Assembly (NCBI GenBank): GCA_964612675.1
Contig: CAZTDD010000027.1
Coordinates: 1-59,025, forward strand
Direction of reading: 5' to 3'
DNA from: CAZTDD01 sp964612675
Lineage (GTDB): Bacteria > Hinthialibacterota > Hinthialibacteria > Hinthialibacterales > JAKPRU01
DNA length: 59,025 nt
Below, one piece after another: positions 32,601-41,646 of the stretch (position 1 is its first letter; each line of letters starts with the position of its first letter). The notes beneath the pieces were generated by a model. The model did not search any database and was not told the DNA's origin. It was given only the letters and a program-made list of their open reading frames with translations. The position numbers and the translations under genes are program-made.

Positions 32601-33341
32601 CTAGAAACCGGCCATCAGACGTTCCCCCAGGATATCGGGTAATTCGTCGTTCTGGTATATTTTCCTTGCTGCGCTCTCAACATCATAGGATACGCGCCGA
32701 ATCGAGATCAACCGCTGTGTATCGTCATAAATGCAATAGCTGGCGTAGGAACTACCATCCCGAGGCTGACCGACACTACCGATATTGACAAGACATTGCG
32801 TGTCCGGAGGTACATGAAACGAACTGATGTTTGGAACAAATTTTCTGGACCCCTGGGTATGAATGAACGGCCGATGAGTATGCCCCACAAAACAGATCTG
32901 TTCAGTGAAAGACTTATACTCCTTTTCGACTTGCTCGGGAGTCCAAAGATAACTCCATTCTTCGGGATCGGTAGGCGAACTATGAACAAAAAGAATATCC
33001 CCGTCTCCGCAACTCGTCACCGACTCGGTCAGCCAGTTGCGTCCTTCACAGGAAATTATCTTGTGTGTCCACTTTGCGGCGATCGAAGCTTCGCGGGTAA
33101 ATCCGACGATGTTCCCGGTCACCACGGCTTTGTCATGATTTCCCATCACGTGCGGTGTTTCGCCGTATTGAGAAAGCAAGTCCCGTACTTTCGAAATACA
33201 GACATCGGGTTCGGCACCATATCCAACCACGTCGCCACAACAGATTACACAATCCGTTTTGTTCCGGCGGATGTCGACAGCGACAGCCCCCATGGCCTCC
33301 GCATTTCCGTGAATATCCGAGATAATAGCATATCGGGTCAT
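32601..33341 (-). CDS. Calcineurin-like metallophosphoesterase (YfcE/ApaH-like)
   Basis: 246 residues with all metal-binding blocks of the family: ISDIHGNAEA (D-x-H), VICCGDVVGYGAEPD (GD), VMGNHDKAV (GNHD), a histidine in LFVHSSPTDPEEW and the closing GHTHRPF. Cytoplasmic and probably two-metal. The closest types are small phosphodiesterases acting on nucleotides or phosphoesters; the substrate is not readable. First gene of a minus-strand group with the STAS gene. Confidence 0.92.
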   Translation of the reverse strand: MTRYAIISDIHGNAEAMGAVAVDIRRNKTDCVICCGDVVGYGAEPDVCISKVRDLLSQYGETPHVMGNHDKAVVTGNIVGFTREASIAAKWTHKIISCEGRNWLTESVTSCGDGDILFVHSSPTDPEEWSYLWTPEQVEKEYKSFTEQICFVGHTHRPFIHTQGSRKFVPNISSFHVPPDTQCLVNIGSVGQPRDGSSYASYCIYDDTQRLISIRRVSYDVESAARKIYQNDELPDILGERLMAGF

Positions 33342-33510
33342 AATTCAGACCGACCGTACAGAAAAATCCGGGATCGTCCTCAATGTGCCGCTTCATGCAG
33401 GATCGCGTCAAGTCTAACAGAATCAGCCTTCCGAGGGATGGGGTGCATGGTATAGCCTGCAAGAGAGTGGCAGAGCCCTCGACGGCACCGGTGGAGGAAG
33501 AGAACCGGAG

Positions 33511-34110
33511 ATGGTACCTTATCGTGTCATGAATCCGTGGACTTTTGCCAACGCAATCACTGCCGTACGCATTATTCTCTGTCCGGTGTTCATTCTCTGC
33601 TTCTTGTACGGGAATCCGGCGGGGAAGATGGCTGCGTTTGTGATCGCCTGCCTGTTCGAGATCACCGACATGGTGGACGGCTACATTGCCAGGAGTCGAC
33701 GGGAGGTATCCGATATCGGGAAACTACTGGACCCATTCGCGGACAGTATCTCCCGTTTCTCCGTGTTTCTCTGTTTGCTCGCGGAACGATATGTACCGGT
33801 CTGGATGGTGGCGCTTGTCTTCTACAGAGACGCCCTGGTCTCGTATCTACGGGTTGGAGCCGCCCGATTTGCCGTGGTGATGGCCGCCCGGCTGTCGGGG
33901 AAGATCAAAGCGGTGGTACAAGGATTCATGACCGTGGGCGTGACTTTTCTGATCGCGATGCAGGAATTGAACTGGATCGCATGGGATGTCCACACCCTGG
34001 CGTATTGGGCGATGTCGGTCGTTACTGCCGTTACGTTCTGGTCGGCGCTGGATTATCTGTACGGTTTCTCGAAAATCGTACGCACCTCCAGCAACCCACC
34101 GGCGTTGTGA
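33511..34110 (+). CDS. CDP-alcohol phosphatidyltransferase (PgsA-like)
   Basis: 199 residues, integral membrane. The catalytic CDP-alcohol motif is complete, DMVDGYIARS then GKLLDPFADS (D-x2-D-G-x2-A-R-x8-G-x3-D-x3-D). Around it are about six membrane helices (ITAVRIILCPVFILCFLYG, YWAMSVVTAVTFWSAL). It probably transfers a phosphatidyl group to glycerol 3-phosphate (PgsA) or a similar alcohol. The alternative start at 33529 begins at the conserved part; GGAGG lies 13 bases before 33511. Divergent from the phosphoesterase gene. Confidence 0.9.
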   Translation: MVPYRVMNPWTFANAITAVRIILCPVFILCFLYGNPAGKMAAFVIACLFEITDMVDGYIARSRREVSDIGKLLDPFADSISRFSVFLCLLAERYVPVWMVALVFYRDALVSYLRVGAARFAVVMAARLSGKIKAVVQGFMTVGVTFLIAMQELNWIAWDVHTLAYWAMSVVTAVTFWSALDYLYGFSKIVRTSSNPPAL

Positions 34111-34243
34111 TCGACGTAAGAGGGCGTGAAGAGACAATTTATACTTGACAAAATCGCGGGAACTACCGATCCTATAGATGCAGTCGGGAGGGCCGCACGC
34201 GGTTCGCCGGACCTTGTCCGCCCGGCTGCCTTTGTATATCAGC

Positions 34244-35023
34244 ATGCATTTGCTCTACCTGGACGATGCCGGTTCAGCGCCCAATCGGAACGAGGACTAT
34301 CTTGTTCTCGGTGGCATCTCGGTATACGAGGCGCAAGCTCACTTCTTTACGCAAGAACTAGACAATCTAGCGGAGAGCATTGATCCCGCGAATCCCCATG
34401 CGATCGAGTTTCATGCGTCGGAGGTATTCTCCCGTCGCTCACACCCATGGCGTGAGATGAAGCGAGAAGAAGCGCAAGGAGTGATCAAAGCTGTACTCAG
34501 AGTAGTACGTGAATCGTACGAAACCGCCCGAATATTTGCTTGCGCTGTACATAAGGCTTCTTTCCCAGATCGAGACCCGGTTGAACTTGCTTTTGAGGAT
34601 CTTTGTAGTCGCTTTGACAAATATCTATTTCGTTTACGGACCCAAGGGGATAGACAACGCGGTATTGTAATCCTCGACGAAAGCGCTCACGAAACAACGC
34701 TACAAAAAATGGCTAGGGAATTCCGGACACTTGGAACGAGATGGGGGGTCTTGCGAAACCTTGTGGAAACACCCCTATTCGTTGACTCTCGCGCCTCGCG
34801 TCTTGTTCAGGTGGCCGACCATGTGGCGCATGCCGTGTTTCGACGCTATAACGCCCGCGATACCCAGTACTTCGACATTATCGCGCAGAAATTCGACTCT
34901 TGTGATGGCATCGTTCATGGTCTCGCTCACAAACAGCTATACGATCCGTTTTGCATGTGTATCGGTTGCATGAGCCGCCGTATATTCCAGGATAGAGAAC
35001 AACTGGACGAGAGCGCTTATTAA
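34244..35023 (+). CDS. DUF3800 protein
   Basis: 259 residues from the ATG at 34244; the family begins with the aspartates in MHLLYLDDAGS. Further conserved acidic positions are in IVILDESAHET and VDSRASRLVQVADHVAHAVF, fitting the RNase H-like fold proposed for DUF3800. C-terminal cysteines (FCMCIGCMS) are not typical. Members occur in accessory and defence-rich regions as well as alone; here there is no defence neighbour. A palindromic element follows. Confidence 0.82.
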   Translation: MHLLYLDDAGSAPNRNEDYLVLGGISVYEAQAHFFTQELDNLAESIDPANPHAIEFHASEVFSRRSHPWREMKREEAQGVIKAVLRVVRESYETARIFACAVHKASFPDRDPVELAFEDLCSRFDKYLFRLRTQGDRQRGIVILDESAHETTLQKMAREFRTLGTRWGVLRNLVETPLFVDSRASRLVQVADHVAHAVFRRYNARDTQYFDIIAQKFDSCDGIVHGLAHKQLYDPFCMCIGCMSRRIFQDREQLDESAY

Positions 35024-35057
35024 TTTAATGACGTGTTATGCGGAAACGTGGCCCCGA

Positions 35058-35216
35058 TCGAGGATCAATGTCATTAAGTTAAGTTTGAGAGAAGGAGCGA
35101 GGGGAGGGCGAACCTCCTGGTGAGCCGCATTTTTCTTCATTTCGGCTCGGCGGGAGCCTCGCCCTCTCAGTAAACGGCTTCGCCCTTTCCTAACTTAATG
35201 ACATTGGCTCGAGGAT
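35058..35216. mobile_element. MITE-like element 1 with 16-base terminal inverted repeats
   Basis: Perfect inverted ends CAATGTCATTAAGTTA (35066-35081) and TAACTTAATGACATTG (35191-35206) enclose a GC-rich inner inverted repeat (GGAGGGCGAACCTCCTGGTG ... CGGCTCGGCGGGAGCC). The 8-base direct repeat TCGAGGAT flanks it at 35058-35065 and 35209-35216. No coding capacity. It matches element 2 at 54210-54392 in both ends and core. It fills the gap between the DUF3800 gene and the convergent oxidoreductase gene. Confidence 0.75.
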
Positions 35217-35272
35217 ACCCAAGAGGATAGATCGTGCCTGATCGTCTGTTCCTCACAAATCAGACCCATTTT

Positions 35273-36409
35273 TCAGATTTCAACGGAGGAATGGGTGCTC
35301 GCAGACCGTTCAATGGCGGTACAAACACGGACTGCTTCCAATCCCGCGCGCCAGTCCGGCAACCCGCCCCATTCCTTCCACGAACTCGGTCGGTCGGTGT
35401 CCTCCAGAAAAGCATCCGCAAACAGATGCATATCGACCGGAGAAGGATTCTCACCGATCTCCAGCGCCCACGCGGAACCGACAATCGGTGATTCCGGCTT
35501 GTATTCACGGAGGACGGTTACCGGAATGCCGAGACTGATGAGTTCTTCCGCCATTCCGTTTACTTCACTGGAGGAATACTCGCGCGCGAGGTCGCACCGC
35601 CACCCAAGGCCCTGTCGATAACCGGGTAACTTGTTATACACGATGGTCCCTTCCGTATAGACGATCGTCAGAAACGCCTCGACGAGACGCGGCATGCGCC
35701 TGATCCACCCCGCCTCCATTCGGCTGATCAGATCCGACGACCAGGTTGCCAAAACATCGTAACAATCCGGCGTAGTCGTGAGCACTTGTTTGGCCTGTAA
35801 TGCGTATACACTCGCAATGCTTTCGGGTTCGAAGAAGTAATGCTGAAGGTCGGTGATATGGCTCAACAGAAAATGGGCGGTTGAGGATGAAGCAATCCAT
35901 TCCGCACTCGCCTCGCCCCACATTAGGGTAGGCACTCCGATATTGTCGTCCAACCGAAACTCGGCATGAACCGGCGTGCCCACGATTCTTCGTTGGGTAA
36001 ACCAGCGAGTGGCTCGTTCACAGGCAAGAAAACGATTCGAGTAATTCACATAGGCTGTGACGTTGTTGTTCTCAAACAACCGGGCAAGGTCCTCGGCTTC
36101 TTCGAGCCGGGTTGCCAACGGTTTTTCGAGTATCAGCCGCCGGACACCGGCATCGACGGCATTGCGAATCGGTTCAACGTGCAGAGCGTCCGGCGTAGCG
36201 ACAACCACGATGTCGGGTCGTTCCCGGTCCAGCAGCGCAGTATCCGTCTCGTAACTGTTCGCACCGACAGTCGAGGCGACTCGGTCGGCTCGTTCCTGCA
36301 TTCGATCTGCAACACCGCAAACACGGACTTTGGGGTGTCTCGCAAGGTTCTCGGCGTGACGACTGCCAAGAAGACCGGCTCCGACAATTGCAGCTGTGAT
36401 TTCCGACAT
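35273..36409 (-). CDS. Gfo/Idh/MocA family oxidoreductase, cytoplasmic
   Basis: 378 residues without export signal. Rossmann start AAIVGAGLLGSRHAENLARH, the strand IVVVATPDALHVEPIRNAVD, and the family motif LILEKPLATRLEEAEDLARL with the conserved Lys of EKP. The C-terminal domain has WIASSSTAHFLLSHITDLQH, where the histidines are candidate proton donors. Unlike the gene at 75-1322 it has no Tat signal, so the two act in different compartments. Substrate unknown. Confidence 0.93.
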   Translation of the reverse strand: MSEITAAIVGAGLLGSRHAENLARHPKVRVCGVADRMQERADRVASTVGANSYETDTALLDRERPDIVVVATPDALHVEPIRNAVDAGVRRLILEKPLATRLEEAEDLARLFENNNVTAYVNYSNRFLACERATRWFTQRRIVGTPVHAEFRLDDNIGVPTLMWGEASAEWIASSSTAHFLLSHITDLQHYFFEPESIASVYALQAKQVLTTTPDCYDVLATWSSDLISRMEAGWIRRMPRLVEAFLTIVYTEGTIVYNKLPGYRQGLGWRCDLAREYSSSEVNGMAEELISLGIPVTVLREYKPESPIVGSAWALEIGENPSPVDMHLFADAFLEDTDRPSSWKEWGGLPDWRAGLEAVRVCTAIERSASTHSSVEI

Positions 36410-36458
36410 GTTGTCCTCTTTCCTACCGTGCTGCCGACAAGGAAGAATCGGCGTGCGC

Positions 36459-38432
36459 TTACTCGGATTCTGTGACTTCCTGCAGGGCCTCCAGGAGTTC
36501 GGGATCGTAGACGCTGCCGGCCCTCCGTTTCAGGATAGCGAGTGCACGTTCCTGGGAGAGGGCTTCACGATTGGGACGCATGCCGGGTTCTACCAGGGCG
36601 ATATAGCCGGTGACCACTTGGAGTATTCGCGACGCGAGAGGGATCGCGTCACCGGTAAGCCCCTTGGGTTCACCGCGTCCATCGAACCGCTCGTCAATAT
36701 GGCTGACGATACCGGCGACCTCCGGGGGGAGTCCCAGACTCTGGATAATCTCGCAGCTGATTTGCCGATCGATCCGCGGGTTCGAATTCGACTGTGCGGG
36801 AAACATATTGACAGAGCGCAGCAATCCCGAGTGAGAAAGAAGCGAAGCGAAAATCAGGTTCTCGAGATTCTCTTCTTTGAGGCTCACTTTCTTGGCCATC
36901 TTCTCGCTAAGTGCGCTGATGCGCGCAGTCCATCCCGGCCTCGAAGGGGTTCCCCGTTCAAGCAAATTGGCGATTCCGCGAAGCGTGTTGATGTTGATCC
37001 GACGCTCACCTTCGCGAATTGCTGCGTTATGAACCGCAATCACAATTTGTTCGGCCAGCGTGATGAGAATCTCGCGGTCGCCTGGAGAGAACCGTTCCTT
37101 GCGACCGGACAACATGAGGACCCCTTCCAGATCCTCATCGATCAACGGGACGACCAGGTAAGAACGATTCGAATACCTCTCCCCGTTGTCTTTCCAAGGA
37201 GGAGGATTGTCGGATCCGGGATTATAAACAAACGCTTCATAGGTCTCCGCCACCCAACCGATCAGCCCGACTCCGGGCTGAACCGGGCAGGAGCCGACCT
37301 CTTGTTCCGCCAGTCCCCATGTGAAACGTGGAACAAGACACGAGCGGTCGTTATTGAAAAGCATGACACTGCATTTCTCGGATCGAAGCAGCTGCCGCGC
37401 CTGCTGAGCGGCACGCGAGAGAAGATCCTCCACCGAGCGAGTGGATCCCATTAGCCGGTGAACGGTATGGATCGTGGAAAGCGCCAATCGCCGCTCATGC
37501 ATTCGTTTGAAAATTAGCGCATTATCCAATGCGGTAGCCGCACCGGTACTCAAGAGATTCAGCAGCCTGTGCCGAGACGGCGAGAAGGTCGGCCGAGGAG
37601 AAACCGGCGTGACAAACATCCCGATCAAGTATTCATTCCTGAAAAACGGGACCACCAGGATCTCTTTATCGCTCCAATCCGGCATGCGGCTCTCGAGCCA
37701 AACCAGCAAAGGATCGTCTTTATGCAAACACTGAGTTCCGCGCTGAAGCAGAAGGTTGATTTTCTCCCCATAATCGTAACGCGCGACCGGCGGAGGTTGT
37801 TGATGAAGGGGGTCCGCATTAATCCCGTGACTCTTGGCCACATAGAACATGCCGTCTTCATCGAGAAGAAATATCAGTCCCTTATCGAGCGAAAGAGTTC
37901 GCAGCAACTCATCCATCACCCGGCGCAGCAGCGTGTCCAGATCCAAAACGGATATCGTTTCGGACCAGAGACTACGTACCAACTCCAGGTCATCGTTTCC
38001 TTCCAGGGTGTGGCTCACCAAATCCAAATAGCCACTGAGCAGATTCAAAATATCGATTAACAGCTCGGCACGTTCTTCGGGCACATGGCAGAGCCCGATT
38101 CCGCCCAGGACCGTGCCGCGATATGCGAAGGCTGCCATCCCCTGGCAGTAACCGGGACAGCAGGGATAAACCTCCCCCGGAGGTGGGGGCTTTTTGTGGG
38201 TGTTCTGTCCTTCTTGAATGCGTTCGCTTTTCAGATCTTCATGAAGTAGCGCTTCGCTGCAAAACGGGGTCTCGGGAGCCACAGGAAACGGGATCCGCCC
38301 CAAGGCTTCATCGGTTACCCACCACACCGCCTCCGGCAGGACGGACCGCAGGCTGTTGTATAGCGAAACTATATGGGGACCGGCTGCAACATCGAGCAAA
38401 CGAACGTGGAGAGCCGGTTCGGAGAAAGGCAT
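36459..38432 (-). CDS. GAF-domain sensor protein with degenerate HD-GYP end
   Basis: 657 residues from the ATG at 38432 (GAGG six bases upstream; an earlier ATG at 38501 has a poorer site). The N-terminal 150 residues have a cysteine cluster (PCCPGYCQGMAAFAYRG, then GLCHVP) like a PocR-type sensor. Two GAF domains follow (about 175-320 and 345-490; e.g. LSLDKGLIFLLDEDGMFYV and SEKCSVMLFNNDRSCLVPRF). The end resembles HD-GYP (HIDERFDGRGEPKGLTGDAI), but the metal HD is replaced by HSGLL and GYP by GEP. It is therefore unlikely to cleave cyclic di-GMP and may only bind it or a partner. Confidence 0.85.
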   Translation of the reverse strand: MPFSEPALHVRLLDVAAGPHIVSLYNSLRSVLPEAVWWVTDEALGRIPFPVAPETPFCSEALLHEDLKSERIQEGQNTHKKPPPPGEVYPCCPGYCQGMAAFAYRGTVLGGIGLCHVPEERAELLIDILNLLSGYLDLVSHTLEGNDDLELVRSLWSETISVLDLDTLLRRVMDELLRTLSLDKGLIFLLDEDGMFYVAKSHGINADPLHQQPPPVARYDYGEKINLLLQRGTQCLHKDDPLLVWLESRMPDWSDKEILVVPFFRNEYLIGMFVTPVSPRPTFSPSRHRLLNLLSTGAATALDNALIFKRMHERRLALSTIHTVHRLMGSTRSVEDLLSRAAQQARQLLRSEKCSVMLFNNDRSCLVPRFTWGLAEQEVGSCPVQPGVGLIGWVAETYEAFVYNPGSDNPPPWKDNGERYSNRSYLVVPLIDEDLEGVLMLSGRKERFSPGDREILITLAEQIVIAVHNAAIREGERRININTLRGIANLLERGTPSRPGWTARISALSEKMAKKVSLKEENLENLIFASLLSHSGLLRSVNMFPAQSNSNPRIDRQISCEIIQSLGLPPEVAGIVSHIDERFDGRGEPKGLTGDAIPLASRILQVVTGYIALVEPGMRPNREALSQERALAILKRRAGSVYDPELLEALQEVTESE

Positions 38433-38649
38433 GGTTCGCCTCGTTCCTGTTTCCGAATCAACTGTTTCGGTTCTCACAGACCCACTAAGAACATGCTCCA
38501 CACATTGGCCCAGACGAATCTGGGGTGTCTCGTGGAGGACTTCAATCAGTCGAAGTTTCGGCTCTACGGGAGCCGTTCTGCTAAACTTACCTCTATTGTA
38601 GCTCGAATTCCCGCTTTCGGCGAAGAAAAGTCGCCGTGAAGCCGTTTCT

Positions 38650-41343
38650 CTAGAGTTTGGACCGAATTCGATCGATCAATTCATGACGCCGCTCCGAATC
38701 GGAGATGATCTTGCCGTCACGATCCGTTACATAGAAAACATCGACCGCCCTGCTTCCTTCGGTGATCACGCGGGCGAACCAGATATTCATTCCCATGTTC
38801 GATATTTCAGAGGAAATGTCCTGAAGCAATCCAGGCCGGTCAATAGCACAAACGTCAACGACCGAATGCCGATTGCCGGCGTCTTCATACACTTCAACTT
38901 GCGGTTCAAAACTCGTCCGCCCTGTTTTTTTGCCGTAGCGGTCCGGGGGAATCGGAGGAGACGGATCGGTGGAAACCAACAGACGCTGCAGCCGTTCCCG
39001 CAGTAGATCCTTACGCATATCGCTAACCGGACCGTCCCCCAATATGTCGCTGACAATGATGTTGTTGCATACAATTCCATCGTCCCGCGTGTTAAGCCGC
39101 GCACTATAAATTGAAAAGTTCTCGAGCGCAATCGCAGTGGTCATGCGGTTGAACAAACCGACACGGTCTTTCGCGATGATTACGATTTCCAATGTGCTTT
39201 CGTGGACCTGGTCGCAGAAATGGATGACCGGCGTGATGCCGTCAAATCGACGTATCAGATCCACGTGTTGTCGAATCATGTCGGTTGTGTAGTAATGGGG
39301 ATAGTGTTTCGGCAGAAGGGCCAGATGGTGCCGGATCTCTTCGCGGATCATCGCTTTTGAATAGAAATGCGGATCGTGTTGTGCCGGAAGCGACAACTGT
39401 CTGCGAATCTCTTCTTCCGTGAAGACCCGGGTCAGTTCTTTTGGGGCAGACGTAACCTCCTTGGCGGTTTTTTTCTGTTTCTGCTTGAGAAGACTCTTAC
39501 CTTCGATGACCTGGTGCGCCGAGAGATACAGTTGCGTGAGCAGGTGGTTCTTCCATTCGTTCATCGATTCCGGACTGACGGCTTTGATATCCACATACGT
39601 CAGAAGATAGAGCAAATCGAGCCGGCGAGTCGTGCCGACCCGTTCCGCGAATCCCGTTACAATGTCCGGATCGCTCATATCGTGCCGTTGCGCCGTCTGA
39701 GACATCATGAAATGGCGCAGGACCAGGAAATGAAGGTCCGCCCGATCCTGTTCCGACAATCGGAGAATCTCTGCGACCCGATCGACCCGTTCCGCTCCAA
39801 TCTCACAGTGGTCGCCGCCCCGCCCCTTGCCGATGTCGTGATAGAGAGCTGCGATTCGAAGCAAGTCGCGGCAATCCAAAGTGCTCCACAACGCCAGTCG
39901 TTCGGCGCTGAATTCCAAATCGTCTTCCTCCAGCGTCTCCAGATACTCCAGGGCCAAGAGAGTGTGTTCATCGACCGTATAGCGATGATGGAGGTCGTGT
40001 CGGACCAGGTTCGCGATTTCGCGCCACTCGGGAAACAGACGATGCAGAATGCCCTGGCGGCGCATGACACGCAGTGCCGGCACAATCCGCCCTGGATATT
40101 GAAAGATCATCCGGATCTTTCCGACGCTTTCCTCCTCTTTCACGAAGTCGGCGTCGATCAAATTCCGATTCTCGTGGATCGCGGTGATCGCAAACGGGGA
40201 AAAACTCGCGCGCGTATGGATCATATGCAGAAATGCGTCAAGAATCCGCTGCGGGGAGTTCTCAAAGAAATGAAGATCGCGGGGGATATCGATCTCTCCG
40301 CCGCGCAGACGGAAGCTATCCCCGAGGTCCACTACCTGTACTCGATGAAACACACGTCTCCAGAACGGTTTCGGCGTGGCCAGTTCCGACATCCGATCGG
40401 CAAACTCCTGTATAGCCAGGGCCGTACGGAAATACTCACGCATCAGAATCTCTTCCGCCAACCGCCCGGCTTCATCCTGAAACCCCAACTGATTTGCCAG
40501 CTGCTGATGGAGATACATCTGCACATGGTCCGATTTTTTGCCGGTAATCAGGTGAAGCTCCGTGCGAAGTCGCCAGGAGAATTCCAACGCCTTTTGCAAG
40601 TCCCGATATTCGCGGTCCAGGATCAGACCCACCCGGCTCATCTCGGCAAGATTCATCTTCCGAGCCCGCATGAAGGACGCGAGCCAGATCCCGTGATGGT
40701 AATCGCGCAAGCTTCCCGGACTATCCTTCAGATTCGGTTCTTGAATATTGATCGTATTTCCGTATCGCGCAATTCGCTCCTGGCGTTCACGCACTTTCCC
40801 CGCGATCAGTTGTTTCCGGTTTTTGCGCACAATGGCCGAGAGTTGGCCGAAGAATGTCTCGTACTGCTGCAGATTTCCCCAGATCAGGCGCCCTTCCAAC
40901 ATCGCCGTCAGCGACTGCAGATCTTCCCGAGCGATTTCGCGCGCCGCTGCGAAATCCCGCGTCACGTTCCCAATTTGCAGGCGTGCGTCATACAACGCAT
41001 GCAGCATTTTGGAGACCAAGTTTTCTGCTTCTTTATCCGGTTTATTCGGAAAGAGGAACATCACATCAATGTCCGAATGAGGATGCATCTCTTTCCGGCC
41101 GTACCCACCCAGAGCAACCAAACACATTTGGTCGGCGAGTTGAGTTCTATCCAGGCCCAGCTCCTGCGCCTTGTCACTCAACAGATCGACCAGCAAACTG
41201 TCGGTTGCCGCAGTAATCTTCGCCAGCACCTGACTTCCGGACGCACCCTGTCGATGGACCTGCTCAATCGACTTCATCGTCTCGCGGTACGTTTGGACCG
41301 TGGTCTGGTCGCTGGCTATAACAGGTGTCGATGGTTCTTGCAT
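38650..41343 (-). CDS. glnD: PII uridylyltransferase / uridylyl-removing enzyme
   Basis: 897 residues, normal for GlnD, the bifunctional nitrogen sensor that uridylylates PII when glutamine is low. The nucleotidyltransferase core GGYGRKEMHPHSDIDVMFLF has metal aspartates 91 and 93. The HD domain is AALYHDIGKGRGGDHCEIG, and two ACT domains close the protein (IVIIAKDRVGLFNRMTTAIA; VDVCAIDRPGLLQDISSEIS). Between HD and ACT is a duplicated stretch (FTEEEIRRQLSLPAQHDPHF; REEIRHHLALLPKHYPHYYT). No glnB or amt is adjacent. Confidence 0.96.
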   Translation of the reverse strand: MQEPSTPVIASDQTTVQTYRETMKSIEQVHRQGASGSQVLAKITAATDSLLVDLLSDKAQELGLDRTQLADQMCLVALGGYGRKEMHPHSDIDVMFLFPNKPDKEAENLVSKMLHALYDARLQIGNVTRDFAAAREIAREDLQSLTAMLEGRLIWGNLQQYETFFGQLSAIVRKNRKQLIAGKVRERQERIARYGNTINIQEPNLKDSPGSLRDYHHGIWLASFMRARKMNLAEMSRVGLILDREYRDLQKALEFSWRLRTELHLITGKKSDHVQMYLHQQLANQLGFQDEAGRLAEEILMREYFRTALAIQEFADRMSELATPKPFWRRVFHRVQVVDLGDSFRLRGGEIDIPRDLHFFENSPQRILDAFLHMIHTRASFSPFAITAIHENRNLIDADFVKEEESVGKIRMIFQYPGRIVPALRVMRRQGILHRLFPEWREIANLVRHDLHHRYTVDEHTLLALEYLETLEEDDLEFSAERLALWSTLDCRDLLRIAALYHDIGKGRGGDHCEIGAERVDRVAEILRLSEQDRADLHFLVLRHFMMSQTAQRHDMSDPDIVTGFAERVGTTRRLDLLYLLTYVDIKAVSPESMNEWKNHLLTQLYLSAHQVIEGKSLLKQKQKKTAKEVTSAPKELTRVFTEEEIRRQLSLPAQHDPHFYSKAMIREEIRHHLALLPKHYPHYYTTDMIRQHVDLIRRFDGITPVIHFCDQVHESTLEIVIIAKDRVGLFNRMTTAIALENFSIYSARLNTRDDGIVCNNIIVSDILGDGPVSDMRKDLLRERLQRLLVSTDPSPPIPPDRYGKKTGRTSFEPQVEVYEDAGNRHSVVDVCAIDRPGLLQDISSEISNMGMNIWFARVITEGSRAVDVFYVTDRDGKIISDSERRHELIDRIRSKL

Positions 41344-41646
41344 AATTTGCTGTGCGGTCTTTTCTCCTACACATCACAACGGTTCTTCGCCCGACACCGC
41401 ATGGGGCCGGCCCCACTTCGCTCAGTCTCCCTGTGCAAGCACTCTGCAAGCGTCGCTTCGTCGCACGGAAACCTTGATTTCTCAAGCGAGAAAACCGGTT
41501 TGCCGGTGCTTACCGCCCTAACACTCAAGGAGAAAAAGTACCTTATGGTAGGATACCGATGACACTGATCACATTCAAAGTAGGGCTTCGGTCGCAAGAC
41601 TGTTTCAGCAAGAATACCGAAGAGAACAACAGCGATAAGCACTGAC
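41344..41646. other. Intergenic region between divergent glnD and glycosyltransferase operon
   Basis: About 300 bases. On the plus strand, AAGGAGAAAAAGTACCTT precedes a 5-codon open frame (41546-41563), followed by an overlapping 28-codon frame ending just before the glycosyltransferase ATG. These could be leader peptides but have no other support. I see no clear promoter or terminator. Confidence 0.4.

Noticed and set aside
34111..35023. Defence island around the DUF3800 gene
   Set aside because: Neighbours are a lipid-synthesis gene and an oxidoreductase; no nuclease, methylase or other defence gene is present.
39367..41562. 731-codon plus-strand open frame opposite glnD
   Set aside because: It lies wholly antisense to a certain gene, with composition mirroring it and no domain pattern; a codon-bias shadow.
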